A stretch of 25,147 nt of DNA from an uncultured Veillonella sp. (GTDB lineage Bacteria > Bacillota > Negativicutes > Veillonellales > Veillonellaceae). Shown piece by piece: positions 23,609-25,147 of this stretch. A model generated the notes under the pieces. That model worked only from the letters and a program-made list of their open reading frames with translations. It searched no databases and was not told the DNA's origin. Each line of letters begins with the position of its first letter. The first letter of the stretch is position 1. The translations under genes were made by a program, and so were the position numbers. Location of the stretch: NCBI RefSeq assembly GCF_938010505.1, contig NZ_CALLVP010000022.1, positions 1 through 25,147 on the forward strand. The letters are read 5' to 3'.

Positions 23609-24964
23609 ATGGAAACAAGAATTGAATACGATTCAATGGGACCAGTCGAAGTCGACGCTAGACGAATTTACGGACCTCAAACGCAACGCTCGTTCAATAA
23701 CTTCAAGATCGGTGACCACCGCATCCCTATTGAACAGATCAAGGCGCTTGCGCTTGTCAAAAAAGCATGTGCTTTAACCAATGCAAAGTGTGGCGCAGTA
23801 ACTGAGGAAAAAGCGAAACTCATCGCTCAAGTAGTAGATGAAATCGTAGACAGCAAGTGGGATGAAGAATTCCCGTTGACCGTATTCCAAACAGGCTCTG
23901 GCACACAAACGAATATGAATGTGAACGAGGTAATCGCTCACCGGGCTAAACAGTTAGATGAAGCTAATCCGCTCCATCCTAACGACGATGTAAATCGCGG
24001 TCAAAGTACAAACGATACATTCCCTACGGCAATGCATATCTGTGCGTACTTTGAAATTACAAAACGCGTAATTCCTGCATTGGACGGCCTTATCGGATCC
24101 TTTGAAAAATTGCAAGAAAAAGGGAAAGGCTTGCAAAAAGTTGGTCGTACACACCTACAAGATGCTACTTTCATCATGGTGGACCAAGAAATCAGTGCCT
24201 TTGTGGACGGTCTAAAAACTGCCAAAACTATGCTCGTTCAAAACGCTGATTACCTTCTCGACGTAGCCCTCGGCGGCACTGCCGTTGGTACAGGTGTGAA
24301 CACGCCTAAAGGTTATCTAGACGTTATGGAAACTGTGTTACCAGAGGTAACAGGCGCACCATTCCGCGTGAAAAACAACAAATTCCAAGGGCTTGCCCTC
24401 AAAGATGCTTTCATGATGGCTCATAGTGCACTCAACACATTGGCTACTACACTATTCAAAATCGCTAACGACGTGCGTTTCTTAGGCTCTGGTCCTCGCT
24501 GCGGCTACGGCGAATGGCATCTACCTGAAAACGAACCGGGCTCCTCCATCATGCCAGGTAAGGTAAATCCTACACAATGTGAAGCCTTGACCATGGTATG
24601 CGCCCAAGTATTTGGCCATAATACGACTATGACAATCTGTGCAGGTAGCGGTGCATTCCAATTGAACGTGTATATGCCTATCATGATTTATGACTTTGTT
24701 GAAAGCTGTCGCCTCCTCGCAGATGCGATGAATTCTTTCACAACACACTGTATCGACGGTGTAGAATTCGTACCAGAAAAACTCAACTTCTTCGTAGAAC
24801 AATCCCTCATGATCGCAACATCCTTAACACCATACATCGGTTATGACAAGAGTGCTCAAGTTGTAAAAGAAGCATACAAACGCGGTTGCTCCATTAAAGA
24901 AATTATCTTGGAAGAAAAACTCATGACAGAAGACGAGTTTGCTGAAGCAGTTCGCATGAAATAA
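23609..24964 (+). CDS. fumC: Class II fumarate hydratase
   Basis: This 451-residue enzyme interconverts fumarate and L-malate in the cytoplasm and needs no iron-sulfur cluster. Family motifs are all present: FQTGSGTQTNMNVNEVIAHRA, HPNDDVNRGQSTNDTFPTAMH, VGRTHLQDATF (catalytic His region), LGGTAVGTGVNT, and the superfamily signature GSSIMPGKVNPTQ, which contains the mobile-loop serine. The catalytic residues of tetrameric class II fumarases therefore look intact. The ATG at 23609 was chosen because AAGGAGG ends 11 nt upstream; an ATG at 23582 in the same frame would put that ribosome site inside the gene. In a lactate fermenter this enzyme would serve the C4-acid route to succinate and propionate. 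It is monocistronic, with its own promoter and terminator. Confidence 0.96.
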   Translation: METRIEYDSMGPVEVDARRIYGPQTQRSFNNFKIGDHRIPIEQIKALALVKKACALTNAKCGAVTEEKAKLIAQVVDEIVDSKWDEEFPLTVFQTGSGTQTNMNVNEVIAHRAKQLDEANPLHPNDDVNRGQSTNDTFPTAMHICAYFEITKRVIPALDGLIGSFEKLQEKGKGLQKVGRTHLQDATFIMVDQEISAFVDGLKTAKTMLVQNADYLLDVALGGTAVGTGVNTPKGYLDVMETVLPEVTGAPFRVKNNKFQGLALKDAFMMAHSALNTLATTLFKIANDVRFLGSGPRCGYGEWHLPENEPGSSIMPGKVNPTQCEALTMVCAQVFGHNTTMTICAGSGAFQLNVYMPIMIYDFVESCRLLADAMNSFTTHCIDGVEFVPEKLNFFVEQSLMIATSLTPYIGYDKSAQVVKEAYKRGCSIKEIILEEKLMTEDEFAEAVRMK

Positions 24965-25021
24965 AATCTCTCACATCTCTATGACATATCTGTAACATCC
25001 TCTCATACCTCAAATGAACGG

Positions 25022-25054
25022 AAAAAGCCCCGATACATTATGTATCGGGGTTTT
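25022..25054. terminator. Bidirectional terminator between fumC and the last gene
   Basis: The stem CCCCGATACA (25028-25037) pairs perfectly with TGTATCGGGG (25041-25050) around a 3-nt loop, with an A run on the left and TTTT on the right. It serves two convergent genes. Confidence 0.9.
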
Positions 25055-25058
25055 CTAT

Positions 25059-25147
25059 TTATTGTGCCACTCCATCAAAGAATGTAATAACTGTAATTTC
25101 TCGTGGGCAGTTGATACGGATCGGGAACCAGTGTCCTGTGCCGTTAT
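25059..25147 (-). CDS. C-terminal end of a probable metallophosphoesterase (partial)
   Basis: The minus frame ending with TAA at 25061-25059 reads NGTGHWFPIRINCPREITVI followed by TFFDGVAQ. This resembles the last strands of YkuE/YaeI-type metallophosphoesterases, which end in a G-x-G....PxRxxxPPEIT-hydrophobic motif. Only about 29 residues are inside the window, so the assignment rests on that motif alone. Confidence 0.6.
   Translation of the reverse strand, partial: NGTGHWFPIRINCPREITVITFFDGVAQ

Overview
The window looks like a piece of a Negativicutes chromosome, most likely Veillonella or a close relative. The evidence is moderate-to-low G+C, strong Shine-Dalgarno sites, two secreted proteins with S-layer-homology (SLH) domains of the kind that diderm Firmicutes use to hold the outer envelope to peptidoglycan, a complete lutABC lactate-oxidation operon, and a class II fumarase. 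These fit an anaerobe living on lactate and C4 acids. The species assignment is inference from gene content; no rRNA or marker gene is present.

Layout. 1-3540 (all minus strand): a truncated Eis-like acetyltransferase, an octanucleotide tandem repeat next to its candidate promoter, a DUF2156 protein that seems to start at an ATT codon, and an orphan HlyD-type lipoprotein adaptor. 3652-7065: an aldo/keto reductase (+), an azlCD branched-chain amino acid exporter (-) and a YqhD-type alcohol dehydrogenase (-). 7420-9185: an orphan MetQ-like lipoprotein (+) and a ferredoxin-nitroreductase fusion (-). 9186-9889: a 0.7 kb gene-free stretch with two inverted copies of a structured element, each with a conserved leader and hairpin loop but entirely different, self-complementary stem arms. 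9890-13161: a frameshifted sirohaem sulfite/nitrite reductase and a cystine-type DAACS symporter (-). 13348-16265: lutCBA (-). 16789-19956: two SLH proteins (+) sharing an uncharacterised C-terminal domain. 20147-23076: an OPT-family transporter followed by a secreted DUF3298-like protein (-). 23609-24964: fumC (+), preceded by a possible 17-codon leader peptide. 25059 to the end: the tail of a probable metallophosphoesterase (-).

How the genes fit together. LutABC oxidises L-lactate to pyruvate, and fumarase serves the C4-acid branch that anaerobes use for succinate and propionate formation. YqhD, the aldo/keto reductase and the nitroreductase would handle aldehydes and electrophiles. The MetQ-like protein, the cystine symporter, OPT and AzlCD concern sulfur, amino acid and peptide traffic. 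The SLH proteins belong to the envelope. Most genes are single or in pairs bounded by clear rho-independent terminators. No tRNA, rRNA, CRISPR array, transposase or phage gene was seen.

The least ordinary signals are the paired structured element at 9298-9883, the octanucleotide repeat at 1237-1300, the ATT start at 2310, the frameshift through the iron-sulfur motif of the reductase near 10304, and the leader peptide at 23451.
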